Of a stretch of DNA of 23,054 nt, positions 7,814 through 15,298 are shown piece by piece (within the stretch, counting starts at the first letter, position 1; each line of letters begins with the position of its first letter). The stretch comes from Acidovorax delafieldii (lineage in GTDB: Bacteria; Pseudomonadota; Gammaproteobacteria; Burkholderiales; Burkholderiaceae_C). The stretch lies in assembly GCA_002377855.1 (NCBI GenBank), contig DFQQ01000043.1, forward strand, positions 1-23,054. Direction: 5' to 3'. A program made the translations under genes and the position numbers. The notes below the pieces were generated by a model that saw only the letters and a list, made by a program, of their open reading frames with translations, was not told the DNA's origin and ran no database searches.

Positions 7814-7981
7814 GGCAGGCCCAGGCCATGCGTGGGCACGGGTGGTGGCAGTCTGGTCAAAGCACCGACCAAACCCCATGTGCCTGCAATGGCAGGCGGG
7901 CCACGCGGGGTGGACGGGCCCGCTTAAAATCAAGGGCGTGGTGCGCCCCCTGCCGCGTGCCTTTTCAACCTGCGAGCCCCC

Positions 7982-8848
7982 ATGAACCAGCCTGCCGCCC
8001 CCGCCTCTCAACGCCCCGTCCGGTCGCAGTACGAGGAGCTGATGCGCCATGTGTTTACCCATGGCGTCGAGAAGGCAGACCGCACGGGTACGGGCACCAA
8101 GAGCGTGTTCGGCCACCAGATGCGGTTTGATTTGCGCGAGGGCTTTCCGCTGGTCACCACCAAGAAGGTGCACCTCAAGTCCATCATCGTCGAGCTGCTC
8201 TGGTTCCTCACGGGGTCGAGCAACAACAACTGGCTCAAGGAACGCGGCGTGACCATCTGGGACGAGTGGGCGCGCGAAGACGGCGACCTGGGACCGGTGT
8301 ATGGCGTGCAGTGGCGCAGCTGGCCGGCACCCACGCCGGACAACCCCGGTGCTCACATCGACCAGATCAGCGATGTGATCCAGACGCTGAAAACCAATCC
8401 CGATTCGCGCCGCATCATCGTGAGCGCCTGGAACGTGGCCGACCTTGGCAAGATGGCGCTGATGCCCTGCCACGCGTTCTTCCAGTTTTACGTGGCGCCT
8501 GCACAAGAGCCCGGCGGGCGCGGCGCGCTGAGCTGCCAGCTCTACCAGCGCAGCGCCGACATCTTTTTGGGCGTGCCATTCAACATTGCCAGCTATGCGC
8601 TGCTCACGCACATGGTGGCCCAGCAGTGCGATCTGGAGGTGGGCGACTTCGTTTGGACAGGCGGTGACTGCCACATCTACAGCAACCACTACGAGCAGGT
8701 CACCACGCAACTGGCCCGCACACCCTACGCCTACCCCACGCTGCGCATCAAGCGCAAGCCGGCCAGCATCTTCGAATACGAGTACGAAGACTTCGAGGTG
8801 CTGGACTACCAGTGCCACCCAGCCATCAAGGCGCCGGTTGCGGTATAA
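7982..8848 (+). CDS. thyA: Thymidylate synthase
   Basis: This 288-residue protein converts dUMP and methylene-tetrahydrofolate into dTMP and dihydrofolate. Diagnostic ThyA stretches are DRTGTGTKSVFGHQMRFDL, FPLVTTKKVH, the active-site segment MPCHAFFQFYV with nucleophile Cys163, the dUMP-binding CQLYQRSADIFLGVPFNIASYA, and DCHIYSNHYEQV. The length slightly exceeds the E. coli enzyme (264 aa) because of a longer N-terminus and a short loop (PAQEPGGRG). It precedes a DUF4337 gene and folA, which recycles the dihydrofolate it makes, a common coupling. A TTAAAAT hexamer-like sequence at 7924-7930 is a possible -10 element. The ATG follows a weak ribosome site. Confidence 0.97.
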   Translation: MNQPAAPASQRPVRSQYEELMRHVFTHGVEKADRTGTGTKSVFGHQMRFDLREGFPLVTTKKVHLKSIIVELLWFLTGSSNNNWLKERGVTIWDEWAREDGDLGPVYGVQWRSWPAPTPDNPGAHIDQISDVIQTLKTNPDSRRIIVSAWNVADLGKMALMPCHAFFQFYVAPAQEPGGRGALSCQLYQRSADIFLGVPFNIASYALLTHMVAQQCDLEVGDFVWTGGDCHIYSNHYEQVTTQLARTPYAYPTLRIKRKPASIFEYEYEDFEVLDYQCHPAIKAPVAV

Positions 8849-8962
8849 CGCCGCCCGCGGCCGCGAAAGCTGCGGCTCCTAAAGAGACCTTTCCCATTCA
8901 CCGCGGCCCGGGCGTCCGTGCACTGCGGTGGCTGTCAGCAACCCCATCCAGACCCACACCCC

Positions 8963-9580
8963 ATGTCCTCCGGCGGATTTCACGTACACGGCCCCCACGA
9001 CCACGCCATTGAGCACGCCACCCACGGCCACGGCGACAACCATGCGCCCTCTGGAGACGAGAGTCACGGCGGCGGCAGCAGCACCAACAAGATCGCGATG
9101 TTCACCGCCATCGTGGCCACGGTGGGCGCCATCTTTGCCTACATGGGCGGCGCGACGCAGGCCAACGCGGGGCTGATGAAGAACGATGCAGCCATCAGGA
9201 AGACGGAAGCCTCCAACCAGTGGAATTACTTCCAGTCCAAAAGCACCAAGCAGTCGCTGGCCGAGCTGGCACGCGACCTGACGCCGGGCGAGCAGGAGAA
9301 GGCCAAGTACCAGACCAAGATCGACCGCTACGAAACCGAAAAGAACGAGATCAAGAAGACCGCCGAGGGGCTGGAAGCCGAAGCCCGCGCTTTCGACGAA
9401 AAGAGCGAGGCTCAAATGCACCAGCACCACCGCTGGGCACAGGCCACCACGGCGCTGCAGGTCGCCATCGCACTGGCGGCGATTGCCTTGCTCACGCGCA
9501 AGAAGTGGCTTGAATGGGGCATGTACGGCGTGGCCGCCATCGGCTTGGGTGTGGGTACCATGGCGGTGCTCCACATCTGA
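8963..9580 (+). CDS. DUF4337 domain-containing membrane protein with His-rich N-terminus
   Basis: From the ATG at 8963 this encodes 205 residues. The first 40 or so are rich in His, Gly and Asp (HVHGPHDHAIEHATHGHGD), suggesting a metal-binding or disordered cytosolic tail. A membrane segment follows (IAMFTAIVATVGAIFAYMGG), then the conserved NQWNYFQSKSTKQSL and a Lys/Glu-rich helix likely to form a coiled coil (about 105-150). Two more hydrophobic segments lie near the C-terminus (LQVAIALAAIALL and YGVAAIGLGVGTMAVL). This order is typical of DUF4337, a family of unknown function. A GTG at 8918 would add 15 residues; I prefer 8963, but neither start has a clear ribosome site. It lies between thyA and folA, 20 bases before folA. 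Confidence 0.8.
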   Translation: MSSGGFHVHGPHDHAIEHATHGHGDNHAPSGDESHGGGSSTNKIAMFTAIVATVGAIFAYMGGATQANAGLMKNDAAIRKTEASNQWNYFQSKSTKQSLAELARDLTPGEQEKAKYQTKIDRYETEKNEIKKTAEGLEAEARAFDEKSEAQMHQHHRWAQATTALQVAIALAAIALLTRKKWLEWGMYGVAAIGLGVGTMAVLHI

Positions 9581-9600
9581 CACACATCGCACGAGCCACC

Positions 9601-10104
9601 ATGCAACCGCTGCACCTCATCTATGCCCGCGCCGCCAACGGCGTGATCGGCAAGGACAACACCATGCCCTGGCACCTGCCCGAAGACATGGCGCACTTCA
9701 AGCAGTTGACGCAGGGCTGCGCGGTCATCATGGGCCGCAAGACCTGGGATTCGCTGCCACCGCGCTTTCGGCCGCTGCCGGGGCGCACCAACATCGTGGT
9801 TACCCGGCAAAGCGATTGGCAGGCAGACGGCGCGCTGCGCGCCGACAGCCTGGAGAGCGCCATCAAGCAAGCCCGAGCGGCCACGGCGGAGCCCGACCGC
9901 CCGGTGTGGGTGATGGGCGGGGCACAAATTTACGCCCAGGCCCTGCCGCTGGCCAGCCGGGTGGAGGTAACCGAAATCGCCCAGAACTTTGAAGGCGACG
10001 CATACGCCCCCACGCTCGACGCCCCCTGGAAGGAAGCCGCCCGCAGCACGCACACGGCGGCCAACGGCCTTTCCTTTCACTTTGTGAGCTACGTGCGCGG
10101 TTGA
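9601..10104 (+). CDS. folA: Dihydrofolate reductase
   Basis: This 167-residue protein reduces dihydrofolate to tetrahydrofolate with NADPH. It has the chromosomal-type DHFR motifs: NGVIGKDNTMPWHLPEDM (13-30) with Asp29 equivalent to the catalytic acid of E. coli FolA, MGRKTWDSLP (44-53) for NADPH binding, RTNIVVTRQ (62-70) and VMGGAQIY (104-111). The ATG at 9601 gives the expected length; an upstream in-frame extension overlaps the DUF4337 gene and is not DHFR sequence. It completes the thymidylate cycle with thyA 750 bases upstream, and the three genes are probably co-transcribed. After its stop come 33 bases and then a dispersed repeat. Confidence 0.96.
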   Translation: MQPLHLIYARAANGVIGKDNTMPWHLPEDMAHFKQLTQGCAVIMGRKTWDSLPPRFRPLPGRTNIVVTRQSDWQADGALRADSLESAIKQARAATAEPDRPVWVMGGAQIYAQALPLASRVEVTEIAQNFEGDAYAPTLDAPWKEAARSTHTAANGLSFHFVSYVRG

Positions 10105-10137
10105 TGGGCACGGCGGTTCGTGGTACCCACCGCAGAT

Positions 10138-10193
10138 CACTATCAAATTCATAGCTAGCAGCGCTTGTATATCGGGCGCCACAGGCGGATTTC
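10138..10193 (+). repeat. Dispersed intergenic repeat, copy C
   Basis: CACTATCAAATTCATAGC is followed by a short spacer, GCGCTTGTATATCGGGCGC, then CACAGGCGGATTT. It has the same two-stem layout as copies A, B and D. It fills the spacer between folA and xth. Two 12-bp near-identical sequences, TACCCACCGCAG at 10124 and TACCTACCGCAG at 10208, flank it in direct orientation. Confidence 0.68.
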
Positions 10194-10286
10194 ACCCAAA
10201 ACCCGGTTACCTACCGCAGCAAAGCCCCACCGACGCGGACCGCTGCACAATGCGGTGCCGAGCCCCCGCTTCACATGGACACCTCT

Positions 10287-11066
10287 ATGAAAATTGCCAC
10301 CTGGAACATCAACTCCCTGTCTGTGCGCTTGCCGCAAGTGCTGGCCTGGCTGGCCACGAACCCGGTGGATGCCCTGTGCCTTCAGGAGCTGAAGCTGACC
10401 GATGACAAGTTTCCGCACGCAGCGCTGCAGGACGCTGGCTACCACGCGGTGGCCTTTGGACAAAAGACGTACAACGGCGTGGCCATACTGAGCCGCCAAC
10501 CGGTGCGCGACGTGGTGCGCAATATTCCGGATTTTGGCGACGAACAGGCCCGCGTGATTGCCGCCACCCTGGACACGCCCGAGGGCCCGCTGCGCTTGCT
10601 CAACGGCTATTTTGTGAACGGCCAGGAACCCGGTTCAGAAAAATTTGCCTACAAGATGCGCTGGCTGCAAGCACTCCAAGACTGGATACGCGCCGAAATG
10701 GCCGAGCACCCGCGTTTGGTGCTGGTGGGCGACTTCAACGTGGCGCCTGAAGACCGAGACTCTTACGACCCGGTAGGCCTGCGAGAGACCATCCACCACA
10801 CCACGCAAGAGCGTGAGCACTTCAAGGCGCTGCTTGCCCTGGGGCTGACGGACGCGTTCCGCATGTTTGAGCAGCCGGAGAAAACCTATTCGTGGTGGGA
10901 CTACCGCATGCTGGGTTTTCAGAAAAACAAGGGTCTGCGCATCGACCACATACTGGTGAGCGATGCGCTGAAGGCCCAGGTGACGGCTTGCGTGGTGGAC
11001 CGTGCCCCCCGCAAAAATCCGCAGCCCAGCGACCACGCCCCCGTGGTGGTGACCCTGGGCGCTTGA
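10287..11066 (+). CDS. xth: Exodeoxyribonuclease III
   Basis: This 259-residue endonuclease/exonuclease/phosphatase-fold enzyme nicks at abasic sites and removes 3'-blocking groups in base-excision repair. Motifs are MKIATWNINSL (1-11), the metal-binding Glu34 in CLQELK, Tyr109 in NGYFVNG, GDFNVAPED (148-156) with Asp149 and Asn151, LRIDHIL (218-224) and the catalytic SDHAPV (248-253, His250). I chose the ATG at 10287 because family members begin MKIATWN. An in-frame ATG at 10275 would add only four residues; neither has a strong ribosome site. It is the last rightward gene of the thyA-folA stretch, but the repeat in front of it leaves open whether it has its own promoter. Confidence 0.95.
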   Translation: MKIATWNINSLSVRLPQVLAWLATNPVDALCLQELKLTDDKFPHAALQDAGYHAVAFGQKTYNGVAILSRQPVRDVVRNIPDFGDEQARVIAATLDTPEGPLRLLNGYFVNGQEPGSEKFAYKMRWLQALQDWIRAEMAEHPRLVLVGDFNVAPEDRDSYDPVGLRETIHHTTQEREHFKALLALGLTDAFRMFEQPEKTYSWWDYRMLGFQKNKGLRIDHILVSDALKAQVTACVVDRAPRKNPQPSDHAPVVVTLGA

Positions 11067-11138
11067 AGCCCGGCCGCTCGGGCGTCTCTGCCTGAAGGCA
11101 CTTCACGCGCGGCCTTATGACCCGGGCTTACCCACGCG

Positions 11139-11169
11139 AAAAAGCTGCAGAGCGCAAACTCTGCAGCTT
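11139..11169 (-). terminator. Intrinsic terminator of the PA2169-family gene
   Basis: A perfect 11-bp stem AAGCTGCAGAG / CTCTGCAGCTT (11142-11152 with 11159-11169) encloses a 6-base loop. Read leftward, the stem runs directly into TTTTT. This is a classic rho-independent terminator, placed about 65 bases after the stop of the leftward gene. There is no T tract on the right side, so it should not terminate xth. Confidence 0.85.
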
Positions 11170-11186
11170 GGGTTGGTGCACTTGAT

Positions 11187-11206
11187 GCCCCGGTTCACAC
11201 CGGGGC
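11187..11206 (-). other. Second hairpin in the 3' UTR, between stop codon and terminator
   Basis: GCCCCGG-TTCACA-CCGGGGC forms a perfect 7-bp, nearly all-GC stem with a 6-base loop. No T tract follows on either strand, so it is unlikely to terminate alone. It may protect the 3' end of the message or support the terminator next to it. Confidence 0.45.
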
Positions 11207-11234
11207 CGTTGGTGCTGCTAGCGCAGTTGGCGCG

Positions 11235-12224
11235 TTAGCGTGCGGCGTAGCTGTCGCGCAAGGCGCGCACTTCGTCGTGGTTGCGCTTGGCACCCTGGGC
11301 CTGACGCTCCAGCAGTGCACGGACGTCGGCAGGCAGCGTGGCATTCAAGGCCTTGCGGTAGCGCGCTACAGCAGCGTCTTCACCGCGTTCGCACTCCTCC
11401 AACACCGCCTTGTCGTCGCGGGTAGACAGCGCCGACTTCACCGAGACCCAGCCTCGGTGCATGGCGCCTGCCACGGTGCCGCCCGATGCCGGCTCACCTC
11501 CCATGCGGCGGACCTCATGCTCAAGCTCTTGGGCCGCAGCAGCGCATTGCTGCGCGTGGCGCAAGAAGATGCTCTTGAGCTCAGGCGAGTCCGCATGCTC
11601 CGCGCAAGAGTTGAAGCCGTACTCGCCGTCGCGTGCCGACTCCAGCACATCGTTGAGGACGTCCACCACATCGTCGTCCGAAGTATCCATCTCGCCCACG
11701 GTGCTGGCGAGGCCACTGGTGCCCGCACCCGTGTTCATCCCAGAGCCCATGCCTGTGCGCCCACGCGTCGAAGCGCGCTCCCATGCAGCACGGGTGGCAG
11801 GACGTACATCGGTCCAGGCCATGCCTTCATTGGCGTGGCGAGCGCGCCAGTCATCGGCCAGGCGCGGCTCCACCGCATCGAAATCGCCTTCATAGCGGCC
11901 TACCGAAGACCAGCCCAGTTCATAGGCAGGGCGGTATTGATCGTAAGTGCGGCCACTTACGTGGTAGGGCTCGCGCTGGTAGTTGTCTCGCCAGTAAGCA
12001 TCTTCTTCAGTGGGGTTCACGGCTTCTGCAGCAGCTTTGCCCGCCAGCCCCCCCGCAATAGCCCCGGCCACGCCGCCCACGGCCGCGCCCACAGGCCCAC
12101 CAAACGCGCCTGCAGCGGCTCCGGCGGCTGCCCCCCCCATGGCGGCGCCTAAGCCGGTACCCACGGGGTGCGCGCCTGGCTCGTCAGTGATGGGGTCACG
12201 ATTGGCATCTTTGTAATCCGACAT
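11235..12224 (-). CDS. PA2169/DUF2383 four-helix-bundle protein with glycine-zipper N-terminus
   Basis: From the ATG at 12222-12224 (GGAGA about 8 bases upstream) this encodes 329 residues in three parts. Residues 20-66 are Gly/Ala repeats like a glycine zipper, able to insert in or associate with a membrane. Residues 70-150 form a conserved-looking linker with YDQYRPAYELGWSS, RLADDWRARH and TDVRPATRAAWER. After a Gly/Thr-rich spacer, residues 183-325 fit the DUF2383 ferritin-like four-helix bundle, with scattered Glu and His (E195, H223, E235, H236, E278, H316). PA2169-type proteins are often tied to stress or stationary phase, but their function is unproven. An in-frame start 11 codons upstream lacks a ribosome site. 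The gene stands alone, with its own terminator and a large upstream inverted repeat. Confidence 0.8.
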   Translation of the reverse strand: MSDYKDANRDPITDEPGAHPVGTGLGAAMGGAAAGAAAGAFGGPVGAAVGGVAGAIAGGLAGKAAAEAVNPTEEDAYWRDNYQREPYHVSGRTYDQYRPAYELGWSSVGRYEGDFDAVEPRLADDWRARHANEGMAWTDVRPATRAAWERASTRGRTGMGSGMNTGAGTSGLASTVGEMDTSDDDVVDVLNDVLESARDGEYGFNSCAEHADSPELKSIFLRHAQQCAAAAQELEHEVRRMGGEPASGGTVAGAMHRGWVSVKSALSTRDDKAVLEECERGEDAAVARYRKALNATLPADVRALLERQAQGAKRNHDEVRALRDSYAAR

Positions 12225-12242
12225 GAAAGATCTCCGGTTGGT

Positions 12243-12274
12243 TGACAGTGATTTCATTATTGAAGTCGCTGTCA
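12243..12274. promoter_or_regulatory. Large imperfect inverted repeat upstream of the PA2169-family gene
   Basis: TGACAGTGATTTCA (12243-12256) and TGAAGTCGCTGTCA (12261-12274) are 14-bp arms matching at 12 of 14 positions across a TTAT centre. The palindrome lies 19-50 bases upstream of the leftward ATG, where an operator or promoter would sit. It could bind a dimeric regulator. A hairpin in the leader RNA is the alternative. Confidence 0.5.
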
Positions 12275-12418
12275 GCAGGAGAGGTCGGAAGAACGAGTGC
12301 CCAGGTGTAGGACATGGAGCAGGACCACTGCCCCTCAGAGGGAGAGGGGTTGGGTCACCAACTGTCAGCGCCTGCGACAGCGCCCCCCGGGGGCTCCGGT
12401 GCGCACCGCAGCCAGCAA

Positions 12419-12476
12419 TTGCTACACTATTGATAGCAAATGGCGATTTGCCATCAAGCGCTGGAGTCCATTTACG
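12419..12476 (+). repeat. Dispersed intergenic repeat, copy D
   Basis: TTGCTACACTATTGATAGC is followed by a short spacer, GCGATTTGCCATCAAGCGC, then TGGAGTCCATTTACG. It has the same two-stem layout as the other three copies and its right half nearly matches copy B. It ends 5 bases from the ntrC stop codon, so it is in the 3' UTR of the ntrBC transcript and may help end it. The rest of the 257-base gap to 12224 holds the inverted repeat and GC-rich sequence in which I see no gene. Confidence 0.65.
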
Positions 12477-12481
12477 CGTTG

Positions 12482-14167
12482 CTAAATTTCATCAGGAGCG
12501 TCCAGACCCAGCTCCTGAATCTTGCGGGTGATGGTGTTGCGGCCTATACCCAGGCGCTGGGCGGCCTCCATGCGGCGACCATGGGTGGCTGCCAGCGCGG
12601 TGCGGATCAGGCGCGACTCAAACTTGCGGGTCAAGGCGTCCCAAACATCGGGCTGGCCCGATGCCAGCAGCTTCTGCGCATCGCTTTCCAGCGCGTGTTC
12701 CCATCCGATCGCAGAGGCAATGCCATTGCCCTGGTGCGCGGGAGCGTCTTCCAAGCGCTGTGTACCCAGGTCGGCGGTGCCCGCCCCGGCTGCAACCACC
12801 AGCGGCTCTGAAGCACTCGGCGCCAGCGGACCCAGGGCGACGGATGGCACGGGCGCGGCAGCCATTGGCCATGATGCTGGCGCAGAGGCTGGCGCGGCCT
12901 CGGCGAGCACGGCAGCCCCGCCCGCCGGTGAAGCAACCGCTGATGCTGGCGCTGATGTGATTGCGGGGCTGGGCGTAGCCTGGATCGGAGGGGCCTCCAG
13001 CACCTCGGGGGGCAGGTCTTGCAGCGATATCACCTGGGCAGGCGCCATCACCGTGAGCCAGTGGCAAATATTCTCCAGCTGCCGCACATTGCCCGGAAAC
13101 GCAAACTGCTCCAGTCGCGCCAGGGCAGTGTCGGAGATGCGCTTGGGCTCCACCCCCAGCTGCCGGGCACTCTGCTGCAGAAAATGGCGAGTGAGCATGG
13201 GTACGTCGGCATGGCGCTCACGCAGCGCAGGCAGCCGCAGTCGAATGACATTGAGGCGGTGGAACAGGTCTTCGCGGAACCCGCCCTCCTTCACGCGCTG
13301 CTCCAGGTTTTGGTGGGTGGCAGCGATCACCCGCACATGCGCCTTCACGGCCGCGTGGCCGCCTACTCGGTAGAACTGGCCGTCAGACAACACCCGCAGC
13401 AAGCGGGTCTGCAAATCAAAAGGCATGTCGCCGATTTCGTCCAGGAAGAGCGTGCCGCCCTCCGCTTGCTCGAAGCGCCCACGCCGCTGTGTCTGCGCGC
13501 CCGTGAACGCGCCGCGCTCGTGACCAAACAGCTCAGATTCCAGCAAGTCTTTCGGGATTGCCGCTGTGTTGATCGCCACGAACGGCCCGTCGGCCACGGG
13601 CGAATGCTTGTGCAGCGCGCGCGCCACGAGTTCCTTGCCCGAGCCCGACTCGCCCGTGATCAGCACCGTGACCACACTCTGGCTCAGGCGGCCGATGGCG
13701 CGAAACACGTCCTGCATGGCGGGCGCCTGGCCCAGCATCTCGGGGGTGGCCGTCTGGCGCTCTTCCGTCACCTCTTCGCGCTGGCTTTCCTCTACGGCGC
13801 GGCGAATCAGCTCTACGGCCTTGGGCAGATCGAACGGCTTGGGCAGGTATTCAAACGCACCGCGCTGAAAAGCCGACACGGCACTGTCCAGGTCGGAGTA
13901 AGCCGTCATGATGATGACGGGCAGGCCCGGCTGCATCTCCCGCACTTTTTCCAGCAATTGCAGGCCCGAGCCGCCGGGCATGCGGATGTCGCTGACGAGC
14001 ACCTGCGGGCCTTGGCGGGCAGGGTCGCCTGCAGTCACATCGGCCAGTGCGTCCAGCACCTCGCGCGGGTGGGTGAAACTGCGCGTGGGCAGGTTCTCTC
14101 GCGCGAGCGCTTTTTCCAGAACGAAGCGGATCGACGGGTCATCATCTACTAACCAGATCGGCTTCAT
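12482..14167 (-). CDS. ntrC: Nitrogen regulation protein NR(I), sigma-54-dependent response regulator NtrC
   Basis: This 561-residue protein is the nitrogen-starvation activator. The receiver domain (1-125) has acidic D8-D9-D10, phospho-acceptor Asp60 in VSDIRMPGG, Thr88 and Lys110. The AAA+ domain (about 145-375) has Walker A GESGSGKE (172-179), the sigma-54-contacting GAFTGA (219-224), Walker B GGTLFLDEIGD (237-247) and the arginine-finger region FREDLFHRLNV. A Fis-type helix-turn-helix ends the protein (about 520-555, RRMEAAQRLGIGRNTITRKI). A linker of about 90 residues rich in Ala, Pro and Ser (roughly 392-480) makes it longer than enteric NtrC (469 aa). It is activated by NtrB, encoded just upstream, and probably acts on the glnA promoter at 17485. 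The ATG is at 14165-14167. Confidence 0.95.
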   Translation of the reverse strand: MKPIWLVDDDPSIRFVLEKALARENLPTRSFTHPREVLDALADVTAGDPARQGPQVLVSDIRMPGGSGLQLLEKVREMQPGLPVIIMTAYSDLDSAVSAFQRGAFEYLPKPFDLPKAVELIRRAVEESQREEVTEERQTATPEMLGQAPAMQDVFRAIGRLSQSVVTVLITGESGSGKELVARALHKHSPVADGPFVAINTAAIPKDLLESELFGHERGAFTGAQTQRRGRFEQAEGGTLFLDEIGDMPFDLQTRLLRVLSDGQFYRVGGHAAVKAHVRVIAATHQNLEQRVKEGGFREDLFHRLNVIRLRLPALRERHADVPMLTRHFLQQSARQLGVEPKRISDTALARLEQFAFPGNVRQLENICHWLTVMAPAQVISLQDLPPEVLEAPPIQATPSPAITSAPASAVASPAGGAAVLAEAAPASAPASWPMAAAPVPSVALGPLAPSASEPLVVAAGAGTADLGTQRLEDAPAHQGNGIASAIGWEHALESDAQKLLASGQPDVWDALTRKFESRLIRTALAATHGRRMEAAQRLGIGRNTITRKIQELGLDAPDEI

Positions 14168-14203
14168 GTTTTCTACCTTCCCTGTGGTTGTGTGCCTCAG
14201 ACC

Positions 14204-15289
14204 TCAGGGGAGCGGAATCAGGATTCGGAAATCGGTGCGCCCCGGAACACTGTCGCACTCAATCAACCCATGGTGGCGCTGCACAAAAGTCTGCGCCAGC
14301 GTCAAACCCAAACCCGACCCACCGTCGCGCCCCGACACCAGCGGGTAAAAAATCCGCTCTTTGATGGCATCGGGCACCCCTGGTCCGTTGTCGATGACAT
14401 GCAATTCCAGTGCCAGCCGATAGCGTTGGCGACCAAAGGTTACCTGTCGGGCCACACGCGTGCGCAGCGTGATCACGGCGTCGCCCTGGGCGATGCGTTC
14501 CGTCAGTGCCTGCGCAGCGTTTTGCACAACGTTGAGCAAGGCCTGGATGAGCTGGGCGCGGTCGCCGCGGAACTCGGGAATGGAGATGTCGTAGTCGCGT
14601 ACGACTTGGAGCCCCTGGGGATACTCCACCAGCACCAGCGAGCGCACGCGTTCACACACTTCGTGGATGTTCACGTCGCCCACGAGGTGCGGGTGGCGGT
14701 GCGGAGCCAGCAGGCGATCCACTAGGCTCTGCAGCCGATCTGCCTCGTGAATGATGACCTGGGTGTATTCCTTGAGGTCACGGCTTTCGAGTTCCATCTC
14801 CAGCAATTGGGCCGCGCCGCGAATGCCCCCTAAAGGATTCTTGATTTCATGCGCCAAATTGCGGATGAGCTCTTTGTTGGCAAGCGCCTGTTCGCGTAGC
14901 CGCTCTTCCCGGTCCTGGCGGGCCTGCTGCTCCAGCGGCCACAACTCCACCAGCATTTCGCCCATGCGCTCTGACGCCGCCACGTTCACGTGGACAGGCA
15001 CCGGGTCTTGCGTCAGGCGCCGCAAGCTGGCCTCAAACCGCAGCGCAGCAAAGTCCTGAACTTGCGCCCCCGACAGGGCGGTCTGCAAGAGGGCCGGGTC
15101 CGTAAAGAAGGTGGAAAAATCTGCGCCTTCGAGGGTGCGCCGCGACAGGCCCAGCGTGTTTTCCAAAGCCGCATTGGCAAACTGCACAGCTCCGTCGGCA
15201 CGCAGCACTGCGATCAGTGTCGACAGAAGGTCCAGAGAGTGAAAACGGCTGAGGCCCTGGTTGGCGTCAGCCGCAATGGCAGTACTCAC
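14204..15289 (-). CDS. ntrB: Nitrogen regulation protein NR(II), sensor histidine kinase/phosphatase NtrB
   Basis: This protein of about 361 residues senses nitrogen status, in this family through PII, and phosphorylates or dephosphorylates NtrC. It has a PAS-like N-terminal region (about 20-115, LLSTLIAVLRADGAVQFANAA), no membrane segments, an H box RNLAHEIKNPLGG (His149 in the longest reading), an N box NVVQNAAQAL, a G1 box VIDNGPGVPD and a G2 box GGSGLGLTLAQ. The start is uncertain: no ATG lies near the PAS region. In frame there is a GTG at 15287-15289, used here, and a TTG two codons earlier at 15293-15295; neither has a clear ribosome site. The DUF4124 gene ends at 15299, 3-9 bases before either start, so translational coupling is likely. 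ntrC follows after 36 bases. Confidence 0.93.
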   Translation of the reverse strand: MSTAIAADANQGLSRFHSLDLLSTLIAVLRADGAVQFANAALENTLGLSRRTLEGADFSTFFTDPALLQTALSGAQVQDFAALRFEASLRRLTQDPVPVHVNVAASERMGEMLVELWPLEQQARQDREERLREQALANKELIRNLAHEIKNPLGGIRGAAQLLEMELESRDLKEYTQVIIHEADRLQSLVDRLLAPHRHPHLVGDVNIHEVCERVRSLVLVEYPQGLQVVRDYDISIPEFRGDRAQLIQALLNVVQNAAQALTERIAQGDAVITLRTRVARQVTFGRQRYRLALELHVIDNGPGVPDAIKERIFYPLVSGRDGGSGLGLTLAQTFVQRHHGLIECDSVPGRTDFRILIPLP

Positions 15290-15298
15290 ACCCAAAAA

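Noticed and set aside
8859..8877. A GC-rich hairpin after thyA (GCCGC...GCGGC)
   Set aside because: The stem is short, no T tract follows on either strand, and expression into the next genes is plausible, so I do not call a terminator.
12381..12400. C-run/G-run palindrome (CCCCCGGGGG) in the spacer between ntrC and the PA2169 gene
   Set aside because: Simple base runs in GC-rich DNA with no T tract; not convincing as a terminator or operator.
12847..12862. A TGGCACG-N4-CGGCA sequence resembling a sigma-54 promoter on the plus strand
   Set aside because: It falls inside the ntrC linker coding sequence, antisense to it, with a poor -12 element and no gene downstream in that direction.
13019..14152. 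A 377-codon open frame antisense to ntrC
   Set aside because: It lies fully within the ntrC receiver and AAA+ coding region and its product is His/Arg/Gln-rich without motifs.
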